Source: Clostridium sp. OM02-18AC (GTDB lineage: Bacteria > Bacillota > Clostridia > Lachnospirales > Lachnospiraceae). From it: a stretch of 64,000 nt of DNA. Below, piece after piece: positions 45,497 to 54,330 of this stretch. The stretch's first letter is position 1. Each line of letters starts with the position of its first letter. The DNA lies in NCBI RefSeq assembly GCF_003481825.1, contig NZ_QULW01000008.1, positions 62,001 through 126,000 of the forward strand, read 5' to 3'. Below the pieces are notes generated by a model. It saw only the letters and a program-made list of their open reading frames with translations. It had not been told where the DNA came from and ran no database searches. The translations under genes were made by a program, and so were the position numbers.

Positions 45497-46984
45497 ATGG
45501 GAAAGCCAACAGGATTTTTGGAATATGACAGAGTAAACGGCAAGGCGGCAGAACCACTGGAGCGCATCAAGAATTTCAATGAGTTCCACACTCCTTTGAC
45601 CGAAGAACAGCAAAGAAAACAGGGTGCACGCTGCATGGAATGCGGCGTCCCCTTCTGCCAGTCCGGCATGATGATGAACGGCATGGTATCCGGATGCCCG
45701 CTCCATAACCTGGTGCCGGAATGGAATGATCTGGTATACACCGGCAACTGGGCGCAGGCCTACAACCGCTTAAAGAAGACCAACAGCTTCCCGGAATTTA
45801 CCAGCCGTGTCTGCCCGGCTCCGTGTGAGGCAGCCTGCACCTGCGGCTTAAACGGAAGTCCGGTCAGCATCAAGGAAAATGAGCACGCCATCATTGAGAA
45901 GGCATACGAAACCGGCAAGGCAGGTCCGAGACCGCCGAAGCTGCGTACCGACAAAAAGATCGCCGTTATCGGTTCCGGTCCGTCCGGACTGGCTGCGGCA
46001 GACCAGTTAAATAAGCGCGGTCATAATGTAACCGTGTTTGAGCGGGAAGACCGGGTTGGCGGACTTCTGATGTACGGCATTCCGAATATGAAGCTGGAAA
46101 AGCAGATTATTGACCGTAAGATCAACGTGATGAAAGAAGAGGGCGTGACCTTTGTCACCGGGGCCAATGTCGGAAAGAACTACAAGGCAGCAAAGCTCTT
46201 AAAAGAGTATGACAGTATTGTGCTTGCATGCGGAGCCTCCAACCCGAGAGACATCAATGTGCCGGGGCGTGACGCAGAGGGCATTTACTTTGCGGTAGAT
46301 TTCTTGAAATCTACCACCAAGAGCCTGTTAAACTCTAATTTAGAGGATGGCAATTATATCTCCGCGAAGGATAAGCACGTCATCGTCATCGGCGGAGGTG
46401 ATACCGGAAATGACTGCGTCGGAACCGCGATCCGTCATGGCTGCGCATCTGTGACCCAGCTGGAAATGATGCCGAAGCTTCCGGAAAAACGCGCCGAAAA
46501 CAACAGCTGGCCGGAGTGGCCGCGCATTTTAAAGACCGATTACGGCCAGGAAGAGGCCATTGCCGTGTTTGGTCATGACCCGCGCATCTACCAGACAACC
46601 GTGAAAGAGTTTGTGAAGGATGAGAGCGGGAAGCTGGTAAAAGCCATCTTAGTGAGCCTGAAAGCCGAGAAGAACCCGGAGACCGGACGCATGTCCATGG
46701 TGCCGGTGGAGGGCTCCGAGAAGGAAGTACCGGCAGATCTGGTGCTGATCGCAGCAGGATTTTTAGGTGCCCAGGCATATGTAGCCGATGCGTTTGGCGT
46801 GGAGTTAAATGCACGCACCAACGTGGCGACCGAAGCCGGGAAATACGCAACGAATGTCGAGAAAGTCTTCACGGCAGGCGATATGCACCGCGGACAGTCC
46901 CTGGTCGTATGGGCCATTCATGAGGGGCGCGATGTGGCAAAAGAAGTCGATAAATATCTGATGGGATATACGAATCTGGCATAA
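45497..46984 (+). CDS. gltD: Glutamate synthase small subunit
   Basis: A 495-residue flavoprotein. N-terminal cysteines (ARCMECGVPFCQSG, RVCPAPCEAACTCG) hold two 4Fe-4S clusters. Two dinucleotide folds follow: VIGSGPSGLAAADQL for FAD and VIGGGDTGNDCVG for NADPH. The C-terminal GDMHRGQSLVVWAI is the FAD clamp. It feeds electrons to GltB. AAGGAGG lies just upstream. It ends in a strong terminator. Confidence 0.97.
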   Translation: MGKPTGFLEYDRVNGKAAEPLERIKNFNEFHTPLTEEQQRKQGARCMECGVPFCQSGMMMNGMVSGCPLHNLVPEWNDLVYTGNWAQAYNRLKKTNSFPEFTSRVCPAPCEAACTCGLNGSPVSIKENEHAIIEKAYETGKAGPRPPKLRTDKKIAVIGSGPSGLAAADQLNKRGHNVTVFEREDRVGGLLMYGIPNMKLEKQIIDRKINVMKEEGVTFVTGANVGKNYKAAKLLKEYDSIVLACGASNPRDINVPGRDAEGIYFAVDFLKSTTKSLLNSNLEDGNYISAKDKHVIVIGGGDTGNDCVGTAIRHGCASVTQLEMMPKLPEKRAENNSWPEWPRILKTDYGQEEAIAVFGHDPRIYQTTVKEFVKDESGKLVKAILVSLKAEKNPETGRMSMVPVEGSEKEVPADLVLIAAGFLGAQAYVADAFGVELNARTNVATEAGKYATNVEKVFTAGDMHRGQSLVVWAIHEGRDVAKEVDKYLMGYTNLA

Positions 46985-47035
46985 AAAGCAGTGGATGTGC
47001 CACAGGCACTTCCCGATATGCAATGAAAGAAAACG

Positions 47036-47076
47036 AAACAGGATCAGGCATTTTGATTTTGCCTGGTCCTGTTTTT
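47036..47076 (+). terminator. Terminator after gltBD
   Basis: A 15-bp stem, 47036-47050 with 47060-47074, with one G-T pair, then T5. It lies between the converging gltD and MerR genes. Confidence 0.85.
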
Positions 47077-47103
47077 GTTTGGTGATGCTGCGCACAGCAC
47101 AGC

Positions 47104-47550
47104 CTATTCCGCATCTTTATGTGCATGGTCATAGATTTTCTGGATTTCGTCCGGTAATTTGTCTGGCATCATAGTGTGGATCCGATCTTCATTTCCGTCT
47201 GCGATCGCCTGGTCGTAATACCAGCATTTGAAACGGAGCATATCGAGCACGCGCTCCATTTTTTCGATTTCTTTTTCTGCTGAGGCTTTCTGCTGCTCAA
47301 AAAAGACCTTGCGTTTCTGGTAGGTAGATGGTCCCTCTGCGCACCATTCCATAAACTGCTTAATATCTTTCAGCTCCACACCGGCACGTTTCAGGCATTC
47401 GATGAGGTGCAACGCATCGATTTCGCGCTGACTGAAGCGGCGGATGCCGGAGGTACGCTCTAAATACGGGAAAAGTCCTTCCTTATCATAATAGCGTAAG
47501 GTGGAGATGGGAAGGTGGAACATCTCCGATACCTGTCCGATGGTATACAT
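47104..47550 (-). CDS. MerR family transcriptional regulator
   Basis: A 148-residue regulator: N-terminal winged helix (YTIGQVSEMFHLPISTLRYY), a coiled-coil dimer helix (about 80-120) and a short C-terminus with a single Trp-Tyr-Tyr motif typical of aldehyde/thiol-type relatives. The ATG at 47550 is seven bases after GAGGAG; 47556 is too close. It is divergent from the CMD-cupin operon, whose promoter has the stretched MerR-type spacer. Confidence 0.9.
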   Translation of the reverse strand: MYTIGQVSEMFHLPISTLRYYDKEGLFPYLERTSGIRRFSQREIDALHLIECLKRAGVELKDIKQFMEWCAEGPSTYQKRKVFFEQQKASAEKEIEKMERVLDMLRFKCWYYDQAIADGNEDRIHTMMPDKLPDEIQKIYDHAHKDAE

Positions 47551-47584
47551 GTACATTCTCCTCTATATAAAAATAAATGATTCA

Positions 47585-47607
47585 AACCTAAAGTTATAGT
47601 TAAGGTT
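47585..47607 (-). promoter_or_regulatory. Dyad upstream of the MerR gene (autoregulatory site)
   Basis: AACCT (47585-47589) and AGGTT (47603-47607) bound a 23-bp dyad containing CCTAAAGTT (47587-47595), a half-site also found in the divergent promoter on the other strand. Confidence 0.55.
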
Positions 47608-47699
47608 ACGATAGCATGGGGGAGAAGAAAAGTCAACCATTCTCTTAATCAGGAGTAAACGGTTAGTACTCAAGAAATGCCTGAAATATCAGTAAACGC

Positions 47700-47730
47700 T
47701 TGACGTAAAGTCAACTTTAGGGGATATAAT
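47700..47730 (+). promoter_or_regulatory. MerR-type promoter with 19-bp spacer
   Basis: TTGACG (47700-47705) and TATAAT (47725-47730) are 19 bases apart, the stretched spacing that MerR regulators untwist when activated. TAAAGT-CA-ACTTTA (47706-47719) is a palindrome inside the spacer. Its half AACTTTAGG (47713-47721) is the reverse complement of the CCTAAAGTT half-site before merR. Confidence 0.85.
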
Positions 47731-47792
47731 ACACAGCAGGGGCTGGAAATATGCCCGCGTGGATTTCAGAGAAGAACAGGAGGATGATTCGT

Positions 47793-48536
47793 ATGGTAAA
47801 ACAGACAGCAGGCAGAGATGCCTTAAATGATTTCGCACCGAAATTTGCACAGTTAAACGACGATGTTCTTTTTGGTGAGGTATGGTCCAGAGAGGACAAG
47901 CTTTCCTTAAAGCTGCGTTCTATTGTCACCATTTCCGCACTGATCGGAAAAGGCATTGTGGACAGCTCTTTAAAATATCATCTGGAGAGCGCCAGAAAGA
48001 ACAGTGTGACAAAAACCGAGATGGCAGAAATCCTGACCCATATTGCATTTTACGCAGGATGGCCGAATGCCTGGGCTGCATTCCGCATGGCAAAGGAAGT
48101 ATACCAGGATGACTGCGGCAAAGAGGAGCACGGCGGCTTCTTCGGACAGGGTGAGCCGAACACGGCTTATGCAAAATACTTTATCGGAAACAGCTATTTA
48201 AAACCGCTGACCGATCCGAAAAAGACCGTATTTATCGCAAACGTAACCTTCGAACCGGGATGTCGCAACAACTGGCACATTCATCACGCGAAATCCGGCG
48301 GCGGACAGCTTCTTGTCTGCGTAGACGGCGAGGGCTGGTACCAGGAAGAGGGAAAACCGGCACAGAGCTTAAAGCCGGGTGATGTCGTTACCATTCCGGC
48401 CGGGGTAAAACACTGGCATGGTGCGAAGGCCGGAAGCTGGTTCTCCCATCTGGCAGTTGAGTGCCCAGGCGAGGAAACATCCAATGAATGGCTGGAGCCG
48501 GTAACCGATGAAGTATACGCAAAGCTGGGTGAGTAA
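47793..48536 (+). CDS. Carboxymuconolactone decarboxylase-like protein fused to a cupin
   Basis: A 247-residue protein. Residues 1-110 are a CMD/AhpD-like helical domain (SREDKLSLKLRSIVTISALI, EILTHIAFYAGWPNAWAAFR); the usual CXXC of true AhpD is absent. Residues 130-240 are a cupin with metal-binding histidines (NNWHIHHAKSGGGQLL, GDVVTIPAGVKHWHGA). The reaction is unknown; many such proteins lie in redox or aromatic-stress operons. ATG 47793 is nine bases after AGGAGG. Transcribed from a MerR-type promoter with the flavodoxin. Confidence 0.85.
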   Translation: MVKQTAGRDALNDFAPKFAQLNDDVLFGEVWSREDKLSLKLRSIVTISALIGKGIVDSSLKYHLESARKNSVTKTEMAEILTHIAFYAGWPNAWAAFRMAKEVYQDDCGKEEHGGFFGQGEPNTAYAKYFIGNSYLKPLTDPKKTVFIANVTFEPGCRNNWHIHHAKSGGGQLLVCVDGEGWYQEEGKPAQSLKPGDVVTIPAGVKHWHGAKAGSWFSHLAVECPGEETSNEWLEPVTDEVYAKLGE

Positions 48537-48554
48537 TCAAAGGAGGAAAACATC

Positions 48555-49031
48555 ATGGCAAAATCATTAGTAGCATATTTTTCAGCAAGTGGAGTGACTG
48601 GAAAAGTAGCGGAAGTGCTTGCTAAGGCAGCAGGCGCAGACCTTCATGAGATCAAACCGGCAGTACCGTATACCAGTGCGGATTTAAACTGGATGGATAA
48701 AAAGAGCCGCAGCAGTGTGGAGATGGCAGACTCGTCTTCCAGACCAGAGATCGCGAATAAAGTAGAACATATGGATCAGTATGATACCGTATTTGTTGGA
48801 TTCCCGATCTGGTGGTATGTTGCACCGACTATCATCAACACGTTTCTGGAGCAGTATGACTTCTCCGGCAAGAAGATCGTGCTGTTTGCGACCTCTGGCA
48901 GAAGCGGCTTTGGAAAGACGGCCTCTGCATTGAAAAACAGTGTTTCCGCATCGGCCCAGATCGTGGAAGGCCGCCTGTTAAACGGAAGAGTCCAGGAAGC
49001 TGACTTAAAAGACTGGGTGAAGTCGCTGTAA
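48555..49031 (+). CDS. Flavodoxin
   Basis: A 158-residue FMN protein beginning KSLVAYFSASGVTGKVAEVL, with the phosphate loop SASGVTGK, the isoalloxazine loop PIWWYVAPTI, and SGRSGFGKTA later. It lies 18 bases after the CMD-cupin gene with AAAGGAGG and probably supplies electrons to it or to another enzyme under the same MerR control. Confidence 0.88.
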   Translation: MAKSLVAYFSASGVTGKVAEVLAKAAGADLHEIKPAVPYTSADLNWMDKKSRSSVEMADSSSRPEIANKVEHMDQYDTVFVGFPIWWYVAPTIINTFLEQYDFSGKKIVLFATSGRSGFGKTASALKNSVSASAQIVEGRLLNGRVQEADLKDWVKSL

Positions 49032-49099
49032 AGAAACTGTAAATATTCTGAAAAATCAAGAAGCATTGGCATGAAAATTGGAGGTCCCTAAAAAAACGC

Positions 49100-49128
49100 T
49101 TGACAGGAGAAAGGTCATCTTATATAAT
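49100..49128 (+). promoter_or_regulatory. Consensus promoter of tRNA-Asp
   Basis: TTGACA (49100-49105), 17 bases, TATAAT (49123-49128): a perfect match to consensus. Confidence 0.9.
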
Positions 49129-49166
49129 GTTGTTATTGCATGAGCAATACATACAATTTATAAAAT

Positions 49167-49240
49167 GGCCTGGTGGCTCAGCTGGTTAGAGCGCCGCCCT
49201 GTCACGGCGGAGGTCGTGGGTTCGAACCCCATCCGGGTCG
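49167..49240 (+). tRNA. tRNA-Asp (GTC)
   Basis: A cloverleaf is clear: acceptor GGCCTGG with CCGGGTC, D arm GCTC/GAGC, anticodon stem CCGCC/GGCGG around CTGTCAC (anticodon GTC), and T arm GTGGG/CCCAT with TTCGAAC. The discriminator base is G, as needed for Asp. CCA is not encoded. It is a single tRNA, not part of a cluster. Confidence 0.96.
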
Positions 49241-49248
49241 CTGTTTTA

Positions 49249-49278
49249 GAGGAGTCTTTTGCGGACTCCTCTTTTTTT
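49249..49278 (+). terminator. Terminator after tRNA-Asp
   Basis: GAGGAGTC (49249-49256) pairs with GACTCCTC (49264-49271), then T7. A second hairpin, TTCAAAATC (49281-49289) with GATTTTGAA (49296-49304), follows. Confidence 0.92.
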
Positions 49279-49400
49279 GTTTCAAAATCAGATCGGATTT
49301 TGAAATTCCCTCACAAAAAAATCCCGATTCTCTCACAAAATGAACACATTCTCCTGATATGTTTATAAAAACGAAAGACCGATTCAGAGAGGAGCATGTT

Positions 49401-50498
49401 ATGAGGATGAGAGAGCTTGCGGCCGTGATGGCAGGGGTAACAGCGGGAATGCTGATCCTGCCGTCCATGACCACACTGGCTGCGGATAACAATATGGATT
49501 ACCGGAGAAAAGTAGTCGGCATTGCCGGAATTATGAACAACACCAGTACCGGGCTGAATGAACAGATTACCAGGGCGGAATTTGCCAATATGCTGGTGCA
49601 GGCATCCACATACCGGGATTATCTTCCGACCACCAGCAATGTTTCCGTCTATGCCGATGTTCCGGCTACTGCCCAGTATGCTTCCAGTATCCGCATCGCT
49701 GCAGAGCAGAACTGGGTGACCGGCTATCTTGGTGGTTTGTACAAGCCGGACCAGCCCATTACCATGCAGGAGGCGGCCAGGGGAATCCTGGTGCTCCTTG
49801 GTTATACCAGCGAGGACTTTGGCAGCAATCTTTCCAGTGCCCGCATGGCGAAGTTTTATGCGTTGGAGTTAAACGAAAATCTGGACCGGAAGCCGAATGA
49901 AGTGTTAACCCGCACGGATTGCATCAACCTGTTTTATAATCTGCTGAAGACGGATAGCAAAACAACCGGAAAAGCCTATGCAACTGTGCTTGGCTGTGAA
50001 CTGAATTCCGACGGCGAGGTGAACCCGCTCGGACTTGCGGATACCAACCTGAAGGGACCGAAGGTCGTGAAGAAGGGATCCCAGCTTGGAGATTATGTTC
50101 CATTTAATGTGCAGGAAGCCAGCATCTTTGTAAATGGGGATGCTTCCAGTTACGAAGCTTTGAAAAGTTATATTTCCAGCAGTTACGTGGTTATTTACTA
50201 TAATCAGACGGCAAAGACCATCTGGGCTTATATTGCGGACGAGGACGTGCAGACCGGGCGCTGTGCGGTGCGTGGAACCGTGGAAAATATTTATTACAGC
50301 TCCAGCGATGTCATGCCGCCGACGTCTATCACGTTAGATGACGGGCAGGAGTATAAGCTGAGCAGTTCGGAAATGCAGTTTGCGTTCTCTGTTTACGGTT
50401 CTATCCGCGTTGGAGACCGGGTTACCCTGATCTGTGAGAAGAGTGAAAACTCCAATGGCGATGCGACCTATACGGTTGTAGATTATGTGGAAGATTAA
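49401..50498 (+). CDS. Secreted protein with S-layer homology (SLH) repeats
   Basis: A 365-residue exported protein. A signal peptide (about 1-28) ends at TTLAA. Residues of about 35-200 form three SLH-like repeats (MNNTSTGLNEQITRAEFANM, WVTGYLGGLYKPDQPITMQE, LDRKPNEVLTRTDCINLFYN), which anchor proteins to secondary cell-wall polymers. The C-terminal 160 residues are a beta-rich domain of unknown role. ATG 49401 follows GAGGAG. The next gene, 13 bases on, is an exporter adaptor, so the SLH protein may help link it to the wall. Confidence 0.85.
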   Translation: MRMRELAAVMAGVTAGMLILPSMTTLAADNNMDYRRKVVGIAGIMNNTSTGLNEQITRAEFANMLVQASTYRDYLPTTSNVSVYADVPATAQYASSIRIAAEQNWVTGYLGGLYKPDQPITMQEAARGILVLLGYTSEDFGSNLSSARMAKFYALELNENLDRKPNEVLTRTDCINLFYNLLKTDSKTTGKAYATVLGCELNSDGEVNPLGLADTNLKGPKVVKKGSQLGDYVPFNVQEASIFVNGDASSYEALKSYISSSYVVIYYNQTAKTIWAYIADEDVQTGRCAVRGTVENIYYSSSDVMPPTSITLDDGQEYKLSSSEMQFAFSVYGSIRVGDRVTLICEKSENSNGDATYTVVDYVED

Positions 50499-50511
50499 AA
50501 GGAGACCGGAT

Positions 50512-52341
50512 ATGTTTGAGAAAATATCAGCTAAATTTAGAAGAACGGCTTCCAATGTAGAAACGGAAACGGGGGCGGGGAAAAACGGCAAAGGCGGAAA
50601 ACGCCTTAAGGGAAAAATTGGAAAAAAACGGGTCGTGCTTGCACTTTTGGGTGTGGCTGTGCTTGCTGGCGGAGGCATCTTCTGGAATAGTCACAGCACA
50701 AAGACAAAGCTGACCGGCACAAAAGCCGGGGAACAGAAAACAGCCACGGCAACCGTAGGAACCCTGACTTCCGAGCTGACTTCATCGGGCACGATCTCCC
50801 CCAAAGATACTTACACGATCACGTCCCTGGTGGAGGGAACGGTGCTGACTGCGGATTTTGAGGAAGGCGACCAGGTGACAAAAGGACAGGTGCTTTACCA
50901 GATCGATTCTTCTTCCGTGGAATCCGATCTGAAATCCTCGGAAAATTCCCTGCAGCGTGCCAATAAAAATTACCAGCAGGCGTTGGAGAACTATCAGGAA
51001 GCCGTTCGTGATTACAGCGGAAATACATATAAGTCAACCAGAACCGGATTTATCAAGAAGCTGAATATCCAGGTTGGTGATAAGGTTGGTTCCAACACAG
51101 ATCTGGCAGAGCTTTACAATGACCAGACCATGAAATTAAAGGTGCCGTTTTTATCGGGTGAGGCAGCTGCGATCGCAGTGGGAAACCAGGCGGCTGTGAC
51201 GCTGACAGATACAGAGGAGCAGCTTTCAGGTGTGGTAACTGCTGTCAGCAATATGGATGAGGTGCTGGACGGCGGCCGTCTGGTCCGCTATGTCACAATG
51301 GAAGTGGCCAATCCGGGCGGGCTTACCACTTCACACAGCGCCACGGTGACAATCGGGGAATTTGTGTGCAGCAGTGAGGGAACCTTTGAACCGGTGACCG
51401 ATACAACCATGAAGGCATCGGTCACCGGAAACGGAAGTCTGGAGGTGGAAGAACTTCTGGTCCATGAAGGAGATTATGTGACATCCGGGACCCCGCTGTT
51501 TCGGATCAAGAGCAAAGATGTAGAAGATATCCTGGAATCCTATCAGGATGCGGTAGACCAGGCGCAGGAAAAGATTGAGTCTGCGCAGAGCAATGCCGAC
51601 AACAAGCAGGAAACCTACGATAATTATACCATTACAGCGCCTATATCCGGTCAGGTGATCACCAAGACCGTGAAAGCAGGCGATAAGATCGACCGCAGTT
51701 CCGGCAGTTCCACTTCGACTTTGGCTGTGATCTATGATCTGTCAGAGGTGACATTTGAAATGTCGGTGGATGAGCTTGATGTGGGCCGTGTAAAGGTTGG
51801 ACAGTCCGTGAATATCACAGCAGATGCGATCGAGGGCAAGACCTTTACGGGCAAGGTAACGAACATCAGCCTGCAGAGCTCCCAGTCAAACGGTGTCACC
51901 AACTATCCGGTTACCGTTACGCTGGATGAGGTTGGGGATTTGCTTCCTGGCATGAATGTGGACGGAACCATCATTCTCGACCAGGTGGATGATGCACTGA
52001 TGATCCCGGTCGATTCCCTGATGCGCGGCAACCGCGTTTATGTGCGGGATGACAGCGTGACAGAGCAGAAGGGAAATGCACCGGCCGGTTTTAAAGCAGT
52101 AGAAGTGGAAACCGGAATCAGCAATGACGATTATGTGCAGATCACAAGCGGACTGTCAGAAGGCGACGAGGTTTACGTCGATGCTGCAACAAACAATTCC
52201 ACCAATATGTTCCAGATGGGCGGAATGGGCGGTCCTAACGGCGGAATGGGCGGCGCTCCAGGCGGAAACGGCGGCGGTGGCGGCCAGAAGGGAGAAAACC
52301 GCGGAGGCAATGGAGGCGGTAACCGTGGAGGCATGCCGTAA
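50512..52341 (+). CDS. MacA/HlyD-type membrane fusion protein with Gly-rich tail
   Basis: A 609-residue adaptor: N-terminal membrane anchor at about 40-58 (VVLALLGVAVLAGGGIFW), paired lipoyl/barrel parts (SLVEGTVLTADFEEGDQVTK, TITAPISGQVITKTVKAGDK), a coiled-coil hairpin and a beta-barrel (GLSEGDEVYVDAATNN). The two lipoyl sections look duplicated, making it longer than the usual 380-450. The last 40 residues are almost all Gly, Asn, Met and Arg. It lies just before the ATPase and permease, giving a MacAB-like set. ATG 50512 follows AAAGGAGA. Confidence 0.85.
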   Translation: MFEKISAKFRRTASNVETETGAGKNGKGGKRLKGKIGKKRVVLALLGVAVLAGGGIFWNSHSTKTKLTGTKAGEQKTATATVGTLTSELTSSGTISPKDTYTITSLVEGTVLTADFEEGDQVTKGQVLYQIDSSSVESDLKSSENSLQRANKNYQQALENYQEAVRDYSGNTYKSTRTGFIKKLNIQVGDKVGSNTDLAELYNDQTMKLKVPFLSGEAAAIAVGNQAAVTLTDTEEQLSGVVTAVSNMDEVLDGGRLVRYVTMEVANPGGLTTSHSATVTIGEFVCSSEGTFEPVTDTTMKASVTGNGSLEVEELLVHEGDYVTSGTPLFRIKSKDVEDILESYQDAVDQAQEKIESAQSNADNKQETYDNYTITAPISGQVITKTVKAGDKIDRSSGSSTSTLAVIYDLSEVTFEMSVDELDVGRVKVGQSVNITADAIEGKTFTGKVTNISLQSSQSNGVTNYPVTVTLDEVGDLLPGMNVDGTIILDQVDDALMIPVDSLMRGNRVYVRDDSVTEQKGNAPAGFKAVEVETGISNDDYVQITSGLSEGDEVYVDAATNNSTNMFQMGGMGGPNGGMGGAPGGNGGGGGQKGENRGGNGGGNRGGMP

Positions 52342-52440
52342 ATCTATGATGAAAAAAGACATGAGCAGGCTTTTGTGCTGCCGAGCAGACTGCGTGCGAT
52401 GGACCTGCCGTACATGTAAAAATGGAAAAGGAGAGCAGAC

Positions 52441-53148
52441 ATGGCGGAACCTCTGATCGAACTAAAAGATATCTATAAAATTTATCATATGGGAGATGAA
52501 GAAGTCCGCGCCAATGATGGCATCTCTCTGACTATTTTCCGCGGGGAATTCGTGGCGATCGTGGGAAAATCCGGAAGCGGAAAATCCACGCTTATGAACA
52601 TCATTGGGGCGCTGGACGTACCAACATCCGGCAGTTACCTTCTGGGCGGCGAAGATGTAGACCAGATGAGCGATGACCAGCTGGCAGATATCCGAAACCG
52701 CATGATCGGATTCGTTTTCCAGCAGTATAACCTGCTTCCAAAATCCAATCTGCTGGAAAATGTGGAGCTGCCTTTGCTGTATGCAAAGGTTCCGGCAGAA
52801 GAAAGACGGGAGCGCGCCATGCGTTCCCTGGAGCGGGTAGGGCTGGCAGATAAATGGAAAAACATGCCAAACCAGCTTTCTGGAGGCCAGCAGCAGAGAG
52901 TATCCATTGCACGTGCGCTGGCTGGAAACCCGTCCCTGATCCTGGCGGATGAGCCAACAGGAGCGCTGGATTCCAAAACCAGCCGGGAAGTATTAAACTT
53001 TTTGAAGGAACTCAATGAGGAAGGCAACACCATCGTTATGATCACCCACGACAATTCCATTGCCTTAGAGGCAAAGCATGTGGTCCGGATCCAGGATGGA
53101 AAGATTAATTTTAATGGAGACGTGAAAGACTATGCTGCAATCATTTAA
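52441..53148 (+). CDS. ABC transporter ATPase, MacB/LolD-like
   Basis: A 235-residue ATPase with Walker A GKSGSGKST at 42-50, Q-loop VFQQYNLLP, signature LSGGQQQRVSIARAL, and Walker B LILADEPTGALD. This subfamily powers FtsX-fold permeases that pump from the outer face of the membrane. Its end overlaps the permease by 17 bases. AAGGAGA precedes the ATG. Confidence 0.95.
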   Translation: MAEPLIELKDIYKIYHMGDEEVRANDGISLTIFRGEFVAIVGKSGSGKSTLMNIIGALDVPTSGSYLLGGEDVDQMSDDQLADIRNRMIGFVFQQYNLLPKSNLLENVELPLLYAKVPAEERRERAMRSLERVGLADKWKNMPNQLSGGQQQRVSIARALAGNPSLILADEPTGALDSKTSREVLNFLKELNEEGNTIVMITHDNSIALEAKHVVRIQDGKINFNGDVKDYAAII

Positions 53149-54307
53149 ACTGGCGATGAAAAGCATCTGGAGCAACAAGATGCGATCCTTTCTGACGATG
53201 CTCGGCATTATCATTGGCGTGGCGTCGGTGATCATTCTTGTAAGTCTGGTGAACGCTTATATGTCCTATATGACAGAAAGCTTTGCCAGTATGGGAACAA
53301 ACCAGATCACGGTGAATCTGATCAATCTTCCGTCCAGGTCGGTATCGGCAGATGAAATGTATACGTTTTATGAGGAAAATACGGAGAACTTCGATCATAT
53401 GACTCCGATGGTGAACATCAGCGGAACCGTAAAAAACGGCACGGATTCCATGACGGCTACATCCATAAACGGTGTCAGTGAGGATTATCTGGGCATCAAA
53501 GACTGGAGCCTGAGTTATGGGCGCAATATCCAGTATGCCGATATCACAGCCCGCCATAAGGTCTGTGTGATCGGCACCTATGTGGCGAACGAGTTGTATG
53601 GAAGTGCCGAGAAAGCTTACGGGGAGACGATCAAGGTCAATGGCTATGCATTTCAGATCGTCGGGGTTGTGGAGCAGCAGGGCGATGACCTGGAAGAAGG
53701 CGGAACCGATGATTTTCTGATCATGCCATACAGCTGTGCGGTAAAGATGGCGCGAAATGCCAGCATCAACAACTACACGTTTACCATTCAGGATTTATCC
53801 GCAGCTTCTGAAAAAAAGACTTTGATCGAAGATTTTCTTTACGAAAAATTCAAAAATGAAGATTTGTATACGGTGACGGCCATGAGTGAGATGCTGGATT
53901 CCTTAAACAGTATGATCGCCATGGTGTCGGCAGGACTGGGCGGCATCGCCGGGATTTCCCTTCTGGTTGCGGGTGTAGGTGTCATGAACATCATGCTGGT
54001 ATCGGTAACCGAGCGTACAAGAGAGATCGGAATCCGGAAAGCCCTGGGAGCGAAACGAAGCGTGATCATGCAGCAGTTTGTGATCGAGGCAGCAGTGACA
54101 AGCTCCCTGGGCGGTGTGATCGGGATTTTGCTTGGAAGTATCGCTACCTCAGCGATCGGAACCCTGGCAGGCTTAAATGCCGCGCCAACCCCCATGGCGG
54201 TGATCGTTTCGTTTAGTGTGTCTGTGGGAATCGGACTGTTATTCGGCTATATGCCGGCAAGCCGGGCAGCGAAATTAAATCCGATCGACGCACTTAGGAG
54301 TGAGTAA
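53132..54307 (+). CDS. FtsX-fold ABC permease, MacB-like
   Basis: A 391-residue protein with one N-terminal membrane segment (MRSFLTMLGIIIGVASVIIL), a large extracellular part (about 45-270) and three C-terminal segments (GIAGISLLVAGVGVMNIML, the family VTERTREIGIRKALGAKRS loop). This is the core of MacB-type mechanotransmission pumps. With the adaptor and ATPase it should export a peptide, lipid or drug. Substrate unknown. Confidence 0.94.
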   Translation: MLQSFKLAMKSIWSNKMRSFLTMLGIIIGVASVIILVSLVNAYMSYMTESFASMGTNQITVNLINLPSRSVSADEMYTFYEENTENFDHMTPMVNISGTVKNGTDSMTATSINGVSEDYLGIKDWSLSYGRNIQYADITARHKVCVIGTYVANELYGSAEKAYGETIKVNGYAFQIVGVVEQQGDDLEEGGTDDFLIMPYSCAVKMARNASINNYTFTIQDLSAASEKKTLIEDFLYEKFKNEDLYTVTAMSEMLDSLNSMIAMVSAGLGGIAGISLLVAGVGVMNIMLVSVTERTREIGIRKALGAKRSVIMQQFVIEAAVTSSLGGVIGILLGSIATSAIGTLAGLNAAPTPMAVIVSFSVSVGIGLLFGYMPASRAAKLNPIDALRSE

Positions 54308-54330
54308 AAAGAGGAAAGGAGGCAAAGAGA

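Noticed and set aside
52346..52456. Cys-rich 36-codon frame between adaptor and ATPase genes
   Set aside because: It lacks a ribosome site, overlaps the ATPase start, and the cysteines come from a chance reading of TGC/TGT triplets.
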